Positions 13,323-15,628 of a DNA stretch of 15,628 bases are shown here, piece after piece (the stretch's first letter is position 1; each line of letters opens with the position of its first letter). Source of the DNA: an uncultured Clostridia bacterium (lineage in GTDB: Bacteria > Bacillota > Clostridia > Christensenellales > UBA1242); contig CAKVNA010000006.1 in NCBI GenBank assembly GCA_934776915.1, positions 1-15,628 on the forward strand, in the 5' to 3' direction. The notes below the pieces were generated by a model. It worked only from the letters and a program-made list of their open reading frames with translations, did not search any database and had not been told where the DNA came from. Both the position numbers and the translations under genes were made by a program.

Positions 13323-15628
13323 ATGGATAACCAAACAGAGCAAATAGAAAAGTATAAGAAGAAATACTTCAAACAGCTGAAGTGGAGAAGATTGCAATTT
13401 ATCTCCATGTCTTTTTGCTTTATTGTCATTGCTCTTTGCTGTGCGGGTATTCTGTTCTGTGCTGGGCAACAGCGTGTGCAAAGCGAGGTGAAGATTGATT
13501 ATACTCGTCCAGAATATTTTGTCACCTTGGACTCCAACGGCGGCTCTGCTTGTGCGGGCTTTAAAATGCAACTGGGCGAATATTATGGTGTCCTTCCAAC
13601 TCCAACAAGGGCGGGTTATACATTCAAGGGGTGGAATGGGAAGAACTTGGTTAATATCCCAGACGGAGTTTATAGTGATTATGTTTCCGTTTCAAATGGG
13701 GTAATAACAATCACAAAAACAACCAATTCAAATACCACAAAAGTTTTATCCGCTTTACAATTAAAACCTAACACCCAATACACAGTTTCTTGCAAAATTC
13801 AGGGAACGTTTACGGGTAGAATATATGCCTTCTTAATGAGTAATAATAGTGGTGACGGTTCAATCTATCAGTCAAGGATTGATAGTAATGGCTTTTATAA
13901 ATGTACATACACGACCTCTAATACAGGGATTGATACGGACAAAGGAAATATTTACATAGTGCAAGGGTCTGGGACAAATTCAGATTTAAATATGACTAGC
14001 GACCAAGTCATTATATCTGATATTATGTTATGTGAGGGAACTAGCACTACCTATGAACCCTACATAATCACCAACTCCACCCGCAATACTACAGTAGGCA
14101 ATCACACCCTTACTGCTCAATGGACACCAAACAACTACACCGTTACATTGTATGAAAACAAGAATATCTTGTATGGCGGTGGGCTTACAACTGAGGGGGA
14201 ACTTAAGAGTTGGGCAAACTCTGCAGCCTCTCCAACAAGAACTATTGTCACTGAAAGTGGCTTGTCATGTACTAAAATAACCACAAGTGCTTCATCGGGA
14301 AATTTGATAGCACAAATATTGAGAGGGGAAATAAAATCAAATACACAGTATATTTATGGACTTAAAGTTAAACTTGATAGTTCTGCTGGTTATTCATGTG
14401 TTCACACTCCTGCAACAATAACAGTGAATGGTACTTCATCTTGGCAAGAGGTGTTTACAAATGATACACTAGGTTTAAACTCCTATTACAATCATGGTTG
14501 GGTTGATGTTTACGACATAAGGACAACCAAAACTGCAAGTGATTATCCAACTGATGTTAATGTTATGATTTACGCTGGCAACAATTTCACTGGACCGATA
14601 TATATTCGAGATTTCACTGTCGCTCTTGCCACCAACACCACAAAGAGTGTGACTTACAATGGGGTGCTTGGCGGTGTGGGGACACTGAGTTATGACGGGT
14701 TTACATTCAATGGATATTTCACGCAACCAGTGGGCGGTGTGCAAATTTACACAGCGGGCGGCTCGCCAATAAGCGGAGTTTCGGGCTACACAGACGCAAG
14801 CGGCAACTGGATAAGGTCAGGGGACACCAAACTTTATGGGCAATGGACACCAAATAATTACACATATACTTTTGACCAACAAAGCGGCAGCGGCGGGACA
14901 AGCAGTATATCTGTCAAGTTCAATTCCCGCACAGCGAATATAACAGTTCCAACAAGGGCGGGGTATTCTTTTGGCGGATATTACACAGCCACAAATGGCG
15001 GCGGCACACAATATTACAACGCTTCGGGCGTCTGCCAACGACCACTCACAACAGCGGGCAATGTGACACTTTATGCCAAGTGGACAGCAAACACTTATAC
15101 AATCAACCTAGACAAGCAAGGCGGAACTGACGGCACAAGCAGCACCTCTGCAACATACAATTCAAAACTAGGCACAATCACCCCACCAGTCAGAACGGGT
15201 TACACCTTTGCGGGCTATTACACTGGCAAAAATGGGGCAGGAACGCAACTTTACAATGCCTCGGGTGTGGGGCAAATCACTTGGACAACTGTTGGCGGCA
15301 CAACTGCTTATGCCAAGTGGACAGCAAACAAATATACAGTCACCTTTGACAAACAATCTGGCTGGGGCGGAACGGATAGCACAACAGCAACTTTCGGCTC
15401 CTCTATGGACACAATTTCTATTCCAACCAGAACGGGCTACACCTTTGCGGGTTACTACTCAGCGACTGGCGGCGGCGGAACGCAATATTACAACGGCTCC
15501 GGCACATGTACCCGTGGTTGGGACATTGCAAATGCAACAACCCTCTACGCCTATTGGACACCAAACACAATTACAATCACCCTTAACAAAAATGGTGGCT
15601 CGGGCGGAACGGATACATTCTATTACAA
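13323..15628 (+). CDS. Large membrane-anchored surface protein with InlB-type repeats, 3' end outside the window
   Basis: The frame is open without a stop from ATG 13323 to the window edge (768 codons, incomplete). A Lys/Arg/Glu-rich N-terminus is followed by one hydrophobic segment (about residues 25-47, ISMSFCFIVIALCCAGILF), a signal-anchor or signal peptide; no good lipobox is seen. The rest is extracellular-type: InlB B-repeat / Listeria-Bacteroides repeats (PF09479-like) with the pattern PTRxGYTFxGYY ... TLYAKWTxNxYTVTF. The first repeat breaks off after Trp104; residues about 105-260 then form a separate beta-sandwich-like module with NTQYTVSCKI and IMLCEGTSTTYEPY, a signature common in carbohydrate-binding-like modules of phage and gut surface proteins. 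A second such insert spans about 280-443 (NTQYIYGLKVKL). Regular repeats run from residue 508. Adhesion or glycan binding is likely but inferred. The divergent XRE repressor probably controls it. Confidence 0.9.
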   Translation, partial: MDNQTEQIEKYKKKYFKQLKWRRLQFISMSFCFIVIALCCAGILFCAGQQRVQSEVKIDYTRPEYFVTLDSNGGSACAGFKMQLGEYYGVLPTPTRAGYTFKGWNGKNLVNIPDGVYSDYVSVSNGVITITKTTNSNTTKVLSALQLKPNTQYTVSCKIQGTFTGRIYAFLMSNNSGDGSIYQSRIDSNGFYKCTYTTSNTGIDTDKGNIYIVQGSGTNSDLNMTSDQVIISDIMLCEGTSTTYEPYIITNSTRNTTVGNHTLTAQWTPNNYTVTLYENKNILYGGGLTTEGELKSWANSAASPTRTIVTESGLSCTKITTSASSGNLIAQILRGEIKSNTQYIYGLKVKLDSSAGYSCVHTPATITVNGTSSWQEVFTNDTLGLNSYYNHGWVDVYDIRTTKTASDYPTDVNVMIYAGNNFTGPIYIRDFTVALATNTTKSVTYNGVLGGVGTLSYDGFTFNGYFTQPVGGVQIYTAGGSPISGVSGYTDASGNWIRSGDTKLYGQWTPNNYTYTFDQQSGSGGTSSISVKFNSRTANITVPTRAGYSFGGYYTATNGGGTQYYNASGVCQRPLTTAGNVTLYAKWTANTYTINLDKQGGTDGTSSTSATYNSKLGTITPPVRTGYTFAGYYTGKNGAGTQLYNASGVGQITWTTVGGTTAYAKWTANKYTVTFDKQSGWGGTDSTTATFGSSMDTISIPTRTGYTFAGYYSATGGGGTQYYNGSGTCTRGWDIANATTLYAYWTPNTITITLNKNGGSGGTDTFYY
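14844..15628 (+). repeat. Tandem 79-residue (237-bp) InlB-type repeats
   Basis: The conserved Trp of the WTxNxYT motif occurs at residues 508, 587, 666 and 745 (bases 14844, 15081, 15318, 15555), always 79 residues apart. Each unit carries YTFxGYY and GGGTQYYNxSG or a close variant (e.g. GAGTQLYNASG). The DNA copies differ at many sites, so these are old or diversifying repeats, not a recent expansion. The array continues past the window. Confidence 0.9.

Noticed and set aside
14475..15356. Several minus-strand frames of 60-89 residues in the surface gene
   Set aside because: They are opposite the continuous plus-strand InlB-repeat frame and reflect its Gly/Thr/Tyr-rich codons.
14844..15628. 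CRISPR-like array
   Set aside because: The repeats are 237-bp, divergent and coding, with no short identical repeats or unique spacers.

Overview
This window looks like chromosome from a low-GC, AT-rich Bacillota-type bacterium, perhaps an uncultured gut-associated Clostridia relative. The gene orders mutS-mutL-miaA and comEC-holA-rpsT are typical of that phylum. Shine-Dalgarno sites are mostly strong, several promoters match the sigma-A consensus, and the standard genetic code is used. The species cannot be named from this sequence alone.

Layout. Positions 1-5057 hold a plus-strand operon for mismatch repair and tRNA modification: 5'-truncated mutS, then mutL, then miaA, with miaA overlapping mutL. 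A long hairpin terminator separates it from a convergent minus-strand gene (5210-6607) for a membrane-anchored, low-complexity protein of unknown function. That gene has a perfect consensus promoter. A divergent promoter reads right into aspS (6892-8658), whose aspartyl-tRNA synthetase carries motifs I associate with alphaproteobacterial enzymes. Next come minus-strand units: a 173-residue orphan protein, a 34-residue very acidic microprotein, and tRNA-Glu(CTC). Positions 9677-12819 return to housekeeping: comEC without its usual C-terminal metallo-beta-lactamase domain, holA (DNA polymerase III delta) and rpsT (ribosomal protein S20 with an added tail).

The right end (12871-15628) is the accessory part and the most interesting. 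A small XRE/Cro-type repressor gene on the minus strand is divergent from a large surface protein gene that runs off the window. Between them lie two back-to-back promoters with overlapping -35 elements. Two copies of a 14-bp palindrome sit on them, one over the repressor -10 and one filling the spacer of the rightward promoter. This resembles a miniature lambda-like switch wired to a surface protein. The surface protein has a membrane anchor and InlB/Listeria-Bacteroides-type repeats, and the first repeats are interrupted by two carbohydrate-binding-like modules.

No CRISPR array, transposase, integrase or rRNA gene was seen.
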